DNA of 64,000 nt, from assembly GCA_963556695.1 (NCBI GenBank), contig CAUWAG010000008.1:1488001-1552000 (forward strand), written 5' to 3'. The translations under genes were made by a program, and so were the position numbers. Shown here one piece after another: positions 10,803-21,815 of the stretch. Under the pieces are notes generated by a model. That model did no database searches and was not told the DNA's origin. It saw only the letters and a list, made by a program, of their open reading frames with translations. The first letter of the stretch is position 1, and each line of letters begins with the position of its first letter. This DNA comes from Anthostomella pinea (taxonomy: Eukaryota; Ascomycota; Sordariomycetes; Xylariales; Xylariaceae).

Positions 10803-13800
10803 ATAGGGGCTGAGTGAGGCTGGCACTGGTTCCTAATAATAATTCGAGAGCTGAGACTTCAGCCCAGTGCGGTGGGCAGTATACCAATGATCATCCGCAT
10901 AGGCACGTTACCGTCAACCTGGTTCGCTAACGGCAAGTGCTGAGAACCCGATAGGTTTTCGGTGCATCTTTCACAAAGGGAATCCCGGGGAACGACAGCA
11001 TGTCGGCAGTGCCGGGCGCTGTCTCTGGCCTGGTGATTGGAGGCGGCATTTGGGGTGTGACCGCAGATGGACGCTGTCGCTGTCGCTGTTGCTATTTTAC
11101 GTAGCAATGCGTTGAAACGTCGGCATCCTTTCAGCATCGAGCAGGCTTGTTGCCGAAATCAACGCTGGACGGCCGTCGCTGTCAGGTTTCTGCCTTCGTC
11201 CTCATGCATACGCCCAGCTTGTCGTTGTGATTGTATATGAAGTGCCAAGACGGCGGCGTTCTTGCTACTCCGATCTATGCGTTGGTTGCCGTGGATGCGA
11301 GAGTTGTCGTTTTTACAAGATACTGGTGAGGACTGCAACAGGTAGGTAGGTAGATAGATAGATAGAAATTGTTCAAGTCATGGCTCACAGAGTATTGCGT
11401 GCAATATCATTGCCAGCTGATAATTATTACATACGGCTGCGACATTGACAACGTAGGTTCTGTGACGGATGCATCTTCTGGGGAGCTCCTCTGTTTGAAG
11501 CTGTTCCGTAGTCTGGGATTACGTGGTTTCATCTGAGCGGAATAAAACGAGTGAACCTAGTTGGCCATGTGGCAAGCAGGCCAGGCAGAACCTAGGAGGT
11601 TTTTCCACTCTAAAAGCCCTCCGGTCGAATAGTGTCATGACGGTCGGGATGGCGTAAATTGCAACCTCGGAGAAAAGCAAGAAGCGAGATTTGAGATTGC
11701 AGCCTCCGCTGCGGATCATGAAGAGTTTCGAGCGGGCGGTCAGTCAAGAGTCAAGATAAGATCTCCTGCCCGGAGATAGGGATCATATGACTAGACATAG
11801 CCAAAAAAAAAAAAAAAAAGCCCCTTACAAGGGGTGGGTGGTCCGTCGTGGTTCGCTTGCAACGAAGCCGGGCAAGAGGAATGGTGTCCCTGCAAGTCTG
11901 CGGGAGGATTTGATGGAATGAGATTTCCTTATGTGAGCGCCAGGCGTTCATCAGCACCAGCATATGAACAATGATAGGTTTGTAGTTACTAGTCACGAGT
12001 TGATGATGTCTGTGCATGCGTAAGTACACAGTAGGTAAATGAAAAGGCTCCACCAGCCGTCGAATTGTTCGAGAAGCATGCATTGTGAATGCGCGCTGTC
12101 AGGCCCTGGGAACTTGTGGGAAGGCTCGCAAGGGGAGTCGTGCTTCACCTGATTTCGAAATGCAAGAAGTTGACAATGGCAATGCCGAGGAGGTGGAGAC
12201 AATTGGCGGAGCCGGCGAAAGCGGGACTTGTCATCGCATGGCAACGATATCCAGGCTAATTTTGCTGACGTTTCAGTGAAATCTGGGGAGGGTGATCGTT
12301 TTGAAACTTTCAGACTTCTTCATCACAGCATCGTCGCCGCAACGTCCCAGGCTTGCAATTGGTAGCGGTAGCCAAGGAGTCGAGCGGCGGAGGCTGATGA
12401 GCGTGAGTCCTGACTCGTGAGCGCCGAGAGCAACTCCACTTCTTTCTTCGACTATCATCAGGGGTTTACCTTCTCAGCTTCTGCAGATCGCACAGGACGA
12501 TATACTTCACCGTATGACTTGCTGCTCATCTCTGCTTCCCATACTGTCCTGTCTTTGTGGCTGTCGCTGGTCTCTCGCAATAATGCCAGGAACTGGCCTA
12601 GCCTGTCTTCGAAAGTCAAAGGCCGGACGCGATTGGGCGGTCCGGGCCACGGAGCAGGGTCTGAGTCAAGACACAGTCAAAGGCCTAGACTGTGATACTG
12701 TAATAAACTCTGATCTGTCTATCACGATTGTGCCGCGGACGGGCGGGTTGGTCTGTCAGAGAAGAGCTGAGGCTGTTGAGATATAAATAACCGTTTTGTG
12801 AGGGTGCTGACCATGTCAGATGGTAGGTAGCCGACATGTAAGCAGAGCCTACATCTCGCATCTTGCTCAGACTGATGCTGATTGGTTCGTGTCGGCAGAT
12901 GTCCGAGTGGGATACCACGGAGGCTTTGCTGTCAGATGGTTATTAATCATACCCAATCTAGCTGGAGATCTGGTAGATATCAATGTACGTGATGCTGACG
13001 CCGCGCTGATGGCCCTGTAATTGTGAGTGGTTAAACATAGAGCACCTCGCTCAGGTGGGTTGTGGCAGGCAAGGGAGAAAACTCGATTCCACCTGCATCA
13101 AGAAGGCCTGGAAGGCTTCCTGACCCTCGCTGATATCCGTGTCCGTTGGTCTGAACCCGCAGAACAGGACCAAGACAAGGCGTGCTGCAGGTTGGCATCT
13201 TGACAGCTGAGAGGTCGACTGCTAGACGGTTAGGTCGACAGGCTGCTGGCACTAATAAAAGCGATCCTGAAGATAGTGCAGTCGTGCTTGGATGATGTGG
13301 CTCTCTGATACCCGGCGGCGATGGGCCTCTGGAGTCTGATCAAGTATAACAATGGAGAGAAGGTCAACTAGAAGTGAAGCTATTGCCGTGCTCTCCGTGG
13401 TAGCCAGTCTTCTGCCGTCGATAGATCCTCGAATCCTGAAGTCCCACCTAAAAGTTATCGATGATGGTTCCGCGCGCTAACACAAGCTGGTCGGTCGTGA
13501 GTTGGAAGTGCGTGCAGATCACCCAGTGATGGAGATCCGCTGGACGTGATGGAAAGCGACTTTGCTGCTTTTGATGTCAACCTTGAACATGTTAAGACCA
13601 TAGACAACGCCCCGGGCTTGCAGCGGGAAACGACCTACATGATGAGACTGAACGGCACATAGAGGCAAGGTAGGACGACGATAGTCCTATGAACGAGGCT
13701 TTTTTCATGTGCGTCGTCCTGCAGCGCTGACCATGTCGAGAAGAAGAACGCCTAGAAGTAGAACACAGTGCGGCGAAGGGGTAGGTGCGGTAGCGGTAGG

Positions 13801-14494
13801 AACTCATGCCGAGGAGGCAGGGAGGCAGCTGGGAGGATAACGGGGAGTGGGGGACTTTTGAGGACGACTCAGGAGGTTTGAGATGGCTCTTAATTCAATT
13901 GGGCCACTATTCATTTGACTAGTGTCTTTCGGGCATGGCGCCTGCTGCTCCTCGCATCATCCGTGATGGATCTAGCCTCTTTGGGCCAAGACACTCTCAA
14001 TCTCATGGGACCCCCTGACCAAGCGGTACCCCACCAGCCCGTCCCCATTTTCGCAATTGATCACTTGCAGTGGAGGCAGGCACCAGCACGGCGCTAGCTC
14101 TCACACTCAGCCTTCAGGCCCCTAAACGCAGCAGCCCATCACATCTCCCAGGGGCCAGCTAGCCTTACCAGCCCGTGACTTTACGCCTCCAGTCCCCTGG
14201 AATCGAGGTTGTCCGCCCGCCCAGCCTGACTTGCTAGCACCCCTTAGCCAGGCCCAGACACCCCGACCGAGCGCCAGCGCCAGCACCCTTTTCCAACTTC
14301 ACTCCACTTCTCCTTGCCGTCCACCTGCATCTTTGACCTGGCCCAATCCCTCACCACCACCTTTTCTTCCTTTTCCTCTTCCCGTCTCGTCGACCTTCCT
14401 TCACCCCAACCACTGTCTTTCCGTACCGGGTGCATCCATCGCCATTTCTTCCTGTCGCGACTTTGCTGTTGACCTGATCGCGTCGCTTTTCCTG

Positions 14495-14693
14495 GTAAGT
14501 CTGTCAATGCCCTCTCTCTGAACCTTAATCACAACCGTCGACATCACCACATTGCACCGTCAACAACACCACGCCGGCAACACCAGCATCATTCTCTACT
14601 TCCCCTATTGCGCCTGCGCATCGCCCGCTGCAGCAGACTGTGCCCGCATCAAACAATCACTGCTTCATTCGCACTGCCTCTTCCTCTCTGCAG
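14495..14693 (+). other. Probable leader (5' UTR) intron of the G-alpha gene
   Basis: A strong donor (CTG|GTAAGT) at 14495 and a pyrimidine-rich acceptor (CCTCTTCCTCTCTGCAG) ending at 14693 frame a 199-nt segment in the C/T-rich leader. It is inferred from splice-site quality alone. Confidence 0.45.
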
Positions 14694-14976
14694 CATGGCC
14701 AGACGCTGGTGAGGGAGGGTGTGTCAAGTGTATAAACACCGCCACTCAGTCAACACCGTCCCCTTTCGGGGCGAGACGTCGCCGCTTCAACCAAAACCTC
14801 CATCATCGCGCCGCGCAGCCCACGCAGGGAATCTGCCTGGAACAACTTGCTAATCATTGGCCTGCATAGTCGATAGCCTCCTTGCGACATAGCACCTCTG
14901 CGATTGGCATTTTCACTCCGATCCGTCACTTCTCGCGGTAATCTATATCTTCGGGGCGCCTCACACATTCGTCAAG

Positions 14977-16209
14977 ATGGGTTGCGGAATGAGCACAGAG
15001 GAGAAGGAGGGCAAGGCCCGCAACGAGGAGATTGAGAACCAGCTGAAGCGGGACAAGATGATGCAGCGGAACGAGATCAAGATGCTTCTTCTGGGTACGT
15101 CGATGTCGCACGTCACGACCCTGTCCTGAGCATATCTAACAGCCTATGCGCAGGTGCTGGTGAATCCGGAAAGTCAACCATCTTGAAGCAGATGAAGCTG
15201 ATTCACGAGGGCGGCTACTCGCGCGACGAGCGCGAATCCTTCAAGGAGATCATCTTCAGCAACACCGTCCAGTCGATGCGTGTCATTCTCGAGGCCATGG
15301 AGTCTCTCGAATTACCGCTGGAAGACCAACGGATGGAGTACCATGTCCAGACTATCTTCATGCAACCCGCCCAGATCGAAGGCGATGTCCTACCTCCCGA
15401 GGTCGGCAATGCCATCGAGGCTCTGTGGAAAGACCGCGGTGTCCAGGAGTGTTTCAAGCGATCGCGCGAATACCAATTGAATGACTCAGCCCGATAGTAA
15501 GTGACTATCCCCTAGGCCTCTCGGAAGCGATTCTAACCCGCAGCGTAAAGCTACTTTGACAACATTGCCCGCATCGCCGCTCCTGACTATATGCCCAACG
15601 ACCAAGACGTCCTCCGCTCTCGTGTCAAGACTACTGGTATCACCGAAACGACCTTCATCATCGGAGACCTCACCTACAGGATGTTCGACGTTGGTGGTCA
15701 ACGATCGGAGAGAAAGAAGTGGATCCACTGCTTCGAGAATGTCACCACCATTCTGTTCCTGGTTGCCATTTCCGAGTACGATCAGCTGCTGTTCGAAGAT
15801 GAGACAGTGAACCGTATGCAAGAAGCATTGACCCTGTTCGACTCCATCTGCAACTCAAGATGGTTCATCAAGACCTCGATCATCCTCTTCTTGAACAAGA
15901 TCGATCGGTTCAAGGAGAAGCTGCCCGTCAGCCCAATGAAGAACTACTTCCCCGACTACGAGGGTGGTGATGACTATGCGGCCGCTTGCGACTACATCCT
16001 CAACAGATTCGTCAGCCTGAATCAACACGAGACAAAGCAGATCTACACACATTTCACTTGCGCAACCGACACAACACAGATCCGCTTCGTGATGGCTGCG
16101 GTTAACGGTAAGCAGCAGCCACAATGAAACAAACAACATTTCCGTACTGACTAAATTCTCCATAGATATCATCATCCAAGAGAACCTCCGTCTATGCGGC
16201 CTTATCTGA
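14977..16209 (+). CDS. gna-1: Heterotrimeric G-protein alpha subunit, group I (GNA-1 type)
   Basis: Exons 14977-15094, 15154-15496, 15551-16107 and 16166-16209 give 353 aa, the usual length. Intron 1 splits the P-loop GAGESGKST; the other GTPase boxes DVGGQ, NKID and TCAT are all present. The N-terminus MGCGMS fits myristoylation at Gly2 and palmitoylation at Cys3. The C-terminus CGLI carries the Cys at -4 that pertussis toxin modifies in Gi-like subunits. Nearly every residue matches what is known of Neurospora GNA-1. It works at the plasma membrane, coupling receptors to adenylate cyclase and affecting growth, mating and (in pathogens) virulence. The second intron ends in an AAG acceptor (CGTAAAG), the choice that restores the RYYFDN sequence. 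The gene appears intact. Confidence 0.98.
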
Positions 16210-17394
16210 TCTCGATGTCGTATTACGAGAATTCGACAAAGAGAAACCCCAAACCCAAAATACCCACCACGACCTCACACCCGACGCTGCCGGTATTGTT
16301 GTAGATCTGGCTAATGACTGACCTGTATCCCTTCGACGAATTGGCAAACGGATCTTCTTCCCATGTGTTTGTTTTACGCCTGGGCTGTCCCACATACCTC
16401 TCCTCCAGTGTTTTATCAACATCGCCTCCTTTGGCTTCGCGGCATCGATCATGGGATCCGGGAAGCATACGGAAGACTGGAGGACCTTGCATCTAAAGTC
16501 ATGGCGGGTTACATATTTTGTTTAATTATGGAATCGCGGTGACGTCGGTCCCTTTATTTCTTTTCCTTCTTTTTTCTACGGCCTCCGGAGCACCTTGGGA
16601 ATGGTTGAAACGGGCCAGGCACTCCCGCCTGATTGCGGAGGCTTGCAGGCCGGTCAAGGGGTGGATGATTGTGATGATGTTATACCAAGGCAGAGAAGAC
16701 GAGCGTGGACGATGAGGGCCTAAAATAGGTTGGATTTGTCCATAAAGATCAACAAGAGCAATCACTGTTCTAAGTTACATCTCACTATGCTTGATACTTG
16801 AGCCACCATGGTATAGGATCGGTTTGTCTCACGATCAGGTGTACCGTACATACCATGCCAGGGGCGATTGTCACAAGACGTTTGACTACCAGAATTGCGA
16901 GGCACACTGCAACCCTGTACTCATCTTCCAAGGCGATGATTGAGCTTCGAGAATATTTATAACCCAGGATCATCGGCAATGCACTTATGTTCCAGAACAA
17001 GTCACAGCGTCCATGCCTGTCTCCACACCGTTCATGCAACCTTGCGCTGGCCAGCGCAACCGTCAACGAGCGCCACTCGCCATCCCAGCCATCCCAGCGC
17101 CCATCAAGTTTCAGCCGGCACCTAGCTACGGTTTGGATAGTGCTGGGAGCTGAACCGGGACGATCCCTGTAAGCAAGCTTCTGTTGTCTTTTATCTTGGC
17201 TCGACTTATTTCCTTTGATGGACTGGACTTGACTTGATATGAGCCACGTCTATTATCAATGAGTGAGTCTGCTTTGTTAGGAGTCATATGACAGACTGAA
17301 GGTTACGGCCAGTGGTGGCGGGGTACTTAGCCCAAGACAAAGACAGACATAATAACATCAATATACCTGGTTGGCCAATTCAAGTTTGAATCTC
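16210..17394. other. 3' flank and intergenic, no gene recognised
   Basis: The first few hundred bases are probably the 3' UTR of the G-alpha gene. Open frames are short and without family resemblance. Confidence 0.5.
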
Positions 17395-17472
17395 TGGTGA
17401 CATAACTGGGAATCGAACCCAGATTTACTCGCGAGCGGTTAGAAACATCGGACTTCTCCACCGTTGTATGTC
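17395..17472 (-). tRNA. tRNA-like element, probably a pseudogene, with encoded CCA
   Basis: On the minus strand, 17472 to 17399 gives 74 nt. The acceptor stem pairs at six of seven positions (GACATA with TATGTC). The T arm is perfect (CTGGG TTCGATT CCCAG), matching the B-box consensus GGTTCGANNCC. A short D-like stem (CGG/CCG) is present. The anticodon arm does not fold into five pairs; a TCT in TTTCTAA would read Arg, but this is uncertain. A discriminator A and genome-encoded CCA follow (17398-17395). Nuclear tRNA genes normally lack CCA, so this may be a reverse-transcribed tRNA copy or an element derived from one. Chance cannot be ruled out for the three bases. Confidence 0.4.
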
Positions 17473-18822
17473 AAGTCGTTCTCTCGCCGTGGTAGGAGAT
17501 GGGCAGGACGTAAGGTATGAGGTTTCGGGTGCGCGGCGCTTGGCATGGTGACGGCATGGAGACAGACGGACCTGATGCGGGTTGGTAACCTATGGATTTG
17601 GCTTGACGTGATGCTGTGTGTTCGGTCGAGCTGGTGTTGATGTCAGTCCTGAACTCCTCGCATTCGGGATCAGTAACTGGCAAACGGTTGAGATAAGAAC
17701 TCGTATATGTTAAAGCATCTGGTAGGTATGAACAGTCATGCCGGGATCGATTGACTGGGATAACCACCATGTCGCTACTTATTTCACTGTGTTTTGCTAA
17801 GTATCTCGAAGGCTTGACTAGGTACCACTGGCTGGGTTGGTAAGGTATGGTCGCTGTGCAGAAGGGAACAGAACTCGCGGTTTTGGGGCTGGCCTTGTTC
17901 TTGTCGTCATCGACTGGGCCAAGCGAACTATGATACGGATAGGAAGACTTCTTGGACCGGTGAGACATCCTCTGCTGGCAGCATTGTCGCAGCTGTTCGC
18001 ATCGAGCACTGCTGTCGGCGCGGAGTCCACCAGGTTTTCCATTACTTGGCGCTGTGAAGTGCTCCCGCGGCCGTCGTGGCTATCATCCAGGGAAGCACGA
18101 GCCCGTTCAAACTCTAGAGGGGTCACTGTTTGGTATCATGGGACCGTCACAGAGTGGTTCTGTCCTCGGCTGTTTATTCTTCAGTTCGCGGGTGGCTGCA
18201 ATGAAGCATGAGGAGATGACCTGTCCAGACATGACCTTGGCCGCGATGCTGTGCTGTGCCTGCCTGATCGAGTTGCCGGGGTTTTTGAGCAGGTTAGCCT
18301 CACTTAATGGGGACTCCTTACTCTTCGACGTCCTTTCCACATCGACACTCTGCTACCAGGAGTATGTTGTACACTGCAGAGCTACCGGTGTCGTCCTCTT
18401 GCATCGCACGCTATCAGCCTAGCACGATACTAACAAGGCGGTGTCGAGTGAGGTACTTCACCCTTCGAAAATAACCCGGCAGATCAGGGAGATCATGGAG
18501 GAAATATGTTTCCCGCCGATAACGTTACTGCTCCTTTCAGCTGCTATGTTGCATGAGCTATCTAGCGATGCTCGTCCCGAGGGAGCGGTCCAGCGGAAAC
18601 ACGACCAGTGAGCATGTGAGTAACTAGCGAGCACTCTATGATAGATACTGAACAGTAGGCTGCGATGCAACATTATCCTACTCCAGATCATACGCTTCCA
18701 TCCGGATTTTCCAGAGTGACACGGGCTCAACGACCTGGCAAGGTAGGTGCAGACGATGGATTGAGTCCCCACCAGATCGGTATGACCTCTTGAATACGTT
18801 CATGATTTTTTTGAAGTTGAGA
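17473..18822. other. Intergenic, no gene recognised
   Basis: Short overlapping open frames only. None shows family motifs or usable exon structure. Confidence 0.45.
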
Positions 18823-20135
18823 CTACGCCGAGTAAGGCGGCTTCGTGGCCTTCGAGGCTACAAGTTGCCACGCCTTGACCTCAGCAGGTCTGAACTCCAG
18901 ACGCCACGTGCCGCGCCAAGTGAGCGAGGCACTGCTTCTATCGTTGCCCATCTCACAAATGAAAGCGCAGTCATGAGCTTTCCCACCGTTCCAGAGTACG
19001 AATGCGGTCAGCTGGGGCATTTTCCGCGCGAGGACGCTGGCTCGGCAGAGCAAGCCCTGGAGATAGTTGCATTTTTGCCAGTCATCTTCCAACGTCTGCG
19101 TCATGAGAGCCAGAGACCGTAAATGCGGCCATGTCCACATCGGCTGGTACCATTGAAAGATACCCCGGCATTGATCAAGAAGGATGCTTCGAGTTGTTCT
19201 AAGCCAAGTCTTTGACTTGCGAGAGTCGAATCAAGCCATCGGGTACAGTTATGAATCAGACTGCGGAGAGGCGAGTCGACTTGGACGATAGGACTCAAAA
19301 GTGTCCTCGAATACCATCAATTTCTTGAGAGTGGCCGAAGCAGCCATAGTGTCAGGCCAGAAACACCTAGCTCTCGCCATTAGCAACGGACGGGTTGGGA
19401 TTCATTTTCATTGCAGCAAAAGCAGCAGCAAGGAACCCTGCTGAAACAAGAGGGGGTAGGTACTGCGATCATAGAGCGTTCTACTCACAGGGTCACCGGA
19501 TGGCGGCCACAGCTCACATGATATATGCTCCAGACCATCGAGGCTGTGGATCAGAATACTTAGACAATGTCTCCGGGCTTGAACGCCGCAACTGTCGGTG
19601 GATGGCGAGGCTGGAGACTGCGACGACCTGACGCAACGGTTCGGGTATCCTAGTAGGTCTGGAGAGCTATGCAACTCTGTCCATGGAGGCATGTGTAGTT
19701 GTCGACCATAAACTAATGCAACCGTGTTTCGGGCTGTGATACCGAGCTCCGGTCCTCCACGCCTCCGTCTCCTCGTCATTGCCTCCCCCCTCATCCCCCA
19801 CGTCGTCGGAATACAGGTAGATGTTCCTAAACCAATGCGCGCAGTCGCTTGGCGAGTACGCATTCGGTTCCAACGTCAGTCTATGGTCCGCCGGCCATCG
19901 GCTCAGGACACGGTGGCCCAGAGACTAGAGTTTCTGGATTCGGTCGGTGAACCGTACAGACGGGTTCTAAAAAGTGGGGCGGGGCGCACGCCGACGCCGG
20001 CCTTTTCTTGTGCAACAGGAGGTTATCGTGGTTTGTGTAATGCGGCGTACGACATCGAGCCGTGGCGATCCGGGCGAGGTCGTCGAGACAGGACGACTCC
20101 AGCTTCATTCTGCGGGGGTTGGTGATGCAATACAT
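18823..20135 (-). pseudogene. Decayed DUF6546 (F-box-like) gene
   Basis: Read on the minus strand, pieces of the fungal DUF6546 architecture appear in order but in different frames. First comes RRMKLESSCLDDLARI near 20100. Next is DHRLTLEPNAYSPSDCAHWF near 19870. Then HSLDGLEHI near 19540, KKLMVFEDTFESY near 19320, RLGLEQLEASFLINAG near 19180, WTWPHLRSLAL near 19130, and MPQLTAFVLWNGGKAHDCAF near 19020. Canonical members carry these blocks as one protein. At least two frameshifts (near 19290 and 19155) and one in-frame TAG (near 19930) break it. No RIP-like AT bias is obvious, so decay seems to be by indels. Function of the family is unknown. Assignment is from recall of the family pattern. 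Confidence 0.65.
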
Positions 20136-21815
20136 ACGGACGCGTGGGAGCCCCATCCGGGGTTCATGTGCCATGTGATTGTTGTTGTCAGGACCATGTG
20201 GCGGGCTTCGGGGGGAAAGGGTACAATAGCCATGTGAAGGCCCGTGACCTCGCTTGGCTGCGGGTGATAACCATTTTGTGGCCAAGTTTGGATGAGGGAT
20301 TCCCAGGAGTCCGGATTTATTGCTCGGTACTGGTGAGCAACTCTGGATTACAAATACCCGTACCGACGGGACTGTGAATTGTGAGAAGGAAACAGACGGG
20401 AACTCGCATCCGGTCGGAACAACTTTTTCGCCTTCAGCTCCTGCAGGCCCTGCAAGTCGCCGATTTTATTCCTTCCTCAACGTTGCATTTTAATGCACTT
20501 ACCTGTTTACACAACCCATGTACACCCGCAGGAAGATGTGGTGAACAAATTTTATAACCACAATACTTTCGCCATCACCGTCGAGCCCCTATTTTCAAGT
20601 GCTGGGACGCTACAGTTATGACTCAAGCGAGCCACAAGAGATCTTCGAGCGACTCGGCCGGGAGCAAGCAATGGTCGAGAGCGTTGTTGTATGCGGGTCG
20701 CTCAGTCATGGCGAATCTTACTCACCGCAGCTCTAAGGCTGGCGCATCCGTGACGAGGCTTACATCTGTCCTTTCGAAGAGGAACCTTCGAGGCACCATC
20801 AGGATACTGGGGACCCAAATTGCTCAGTTTCTGGAGACCAAGAAAAGGCCTCTGAGTGTCCTTTCCTCAGCCAGCCCCAGCTGATCAGCCAAAGGCTCCC
20901 AGGACGTCGGTCAAGAGCGCCCCAAATACGAAATTGACAGGCATCAAATCCCGAGTCATCGCGGCTCACCTAGGGTTTGGATCCCATCCGCCAGTGGCCG
21001 CGGCAGCTGTGCTCACTTTTGTGCAGCTGAGTATGAGTGGATCAGCTGCATCGAAAGGTCAGCATAGCCACGGTCCGTCTGTATTGGCCGTGTATTGACG
21101 CTTTGCCCGGTGAGCGTGTCACCCCCGGTCAACGTTTGTCACCCCGATGAACATCTGTCATCCCCTGATCAATCCAGCCCTTCCTGGTATAGTCCAGAGT
21201 ACCTAGGACGAGTCTTGCGAAGAGTCCCTCAGCCTTACCGGTATGACACAAGACTGCGTACGATTGACGGGTAGCCGTGCCGGACTCGCGTGGTCCATCC
21301 CCTCGTATCCATGGTGGCGCGACGGCTGACCACCCTCTCGACCCCCAGGAGGCTGATATTCTTCCTATATACGGTCCATTCCAACGCCACGGTTGAGGAC
21401 TGGAAGACCTTGCACTGCCTTTTCCGATCATATGTTGTGATATGGCTCACGGGGAGCTGGTATCCATCGTCAATATTGGAGCTGAGTGAGATTCTCAGCC
21501 TCAGCTTACTCTCACCTCAGGTCACGATGGCACCATCAGGTCATTTAGCCCTGAGATATTGACAGCGGGTGGCTGTAGCGACGATGCCTACTGGCGTCGC
21601 CACGTCATGAATGCCTGATCTGGCCCGTTGCTTATTATACAGCGAGGCTGAGCGCATGTATTATGAGAGAGCACGGAGGACTTTCATGAGTAAGTATATA
21701 AACTAGCCATGGCATCGTGTTTTCTACGACTTGAAAGTACCGCTAAACATACTCTTAGAAAAAGCTAACTATATAGTCATAAACTGTCCCTCATAACGCA
21801 GACTCTCCAAGAATC
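20136..21815. other. Intergenic upstream of catalase
   Basis: A frame at 20618-20884 encodes 88 aa (Ser/Lys/Arg-rich) with no recognisable family. A three-copy degenerate repeat lies at 21117-21174. The rest holds nothing I can support. Confidence 0.45.
21117..21174. repeat. Degenerate 19-bp tandem repeat, three copies
   Basis: Three successive units start GTCACCCC, GTCACCCC and GTCATCCC and continue with a G(A/G)TCAA/GATGAA core at about 19-bp spacing. Confidence 0.6.

Larger units (their letters stand above)
10496..14976. other. 4.5-kb gene-free region upstream of the G-alpha gene
   Basis: No open frame here resembles a known family and none has convincing exon structure. Simple sequence is scattered: four CTTGCAA units at 10775-10802, GGTA/GATA steps at 11341-11366 and a poly-A run near 11802-11819. 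From about 14100 the sequence becomes C/T-rich, as in fungal leaders, and holds short upstream frames (for example 14231-14521) and a leader intron. Confidence 0.5.

Noticed and set aside
20618..20884. 88-aa Ser/Lys-rich open frame upstream of catalase
   Set aside because: Could be a small gene, but there is no family resemblance, intron or neighbour evidence to support it.
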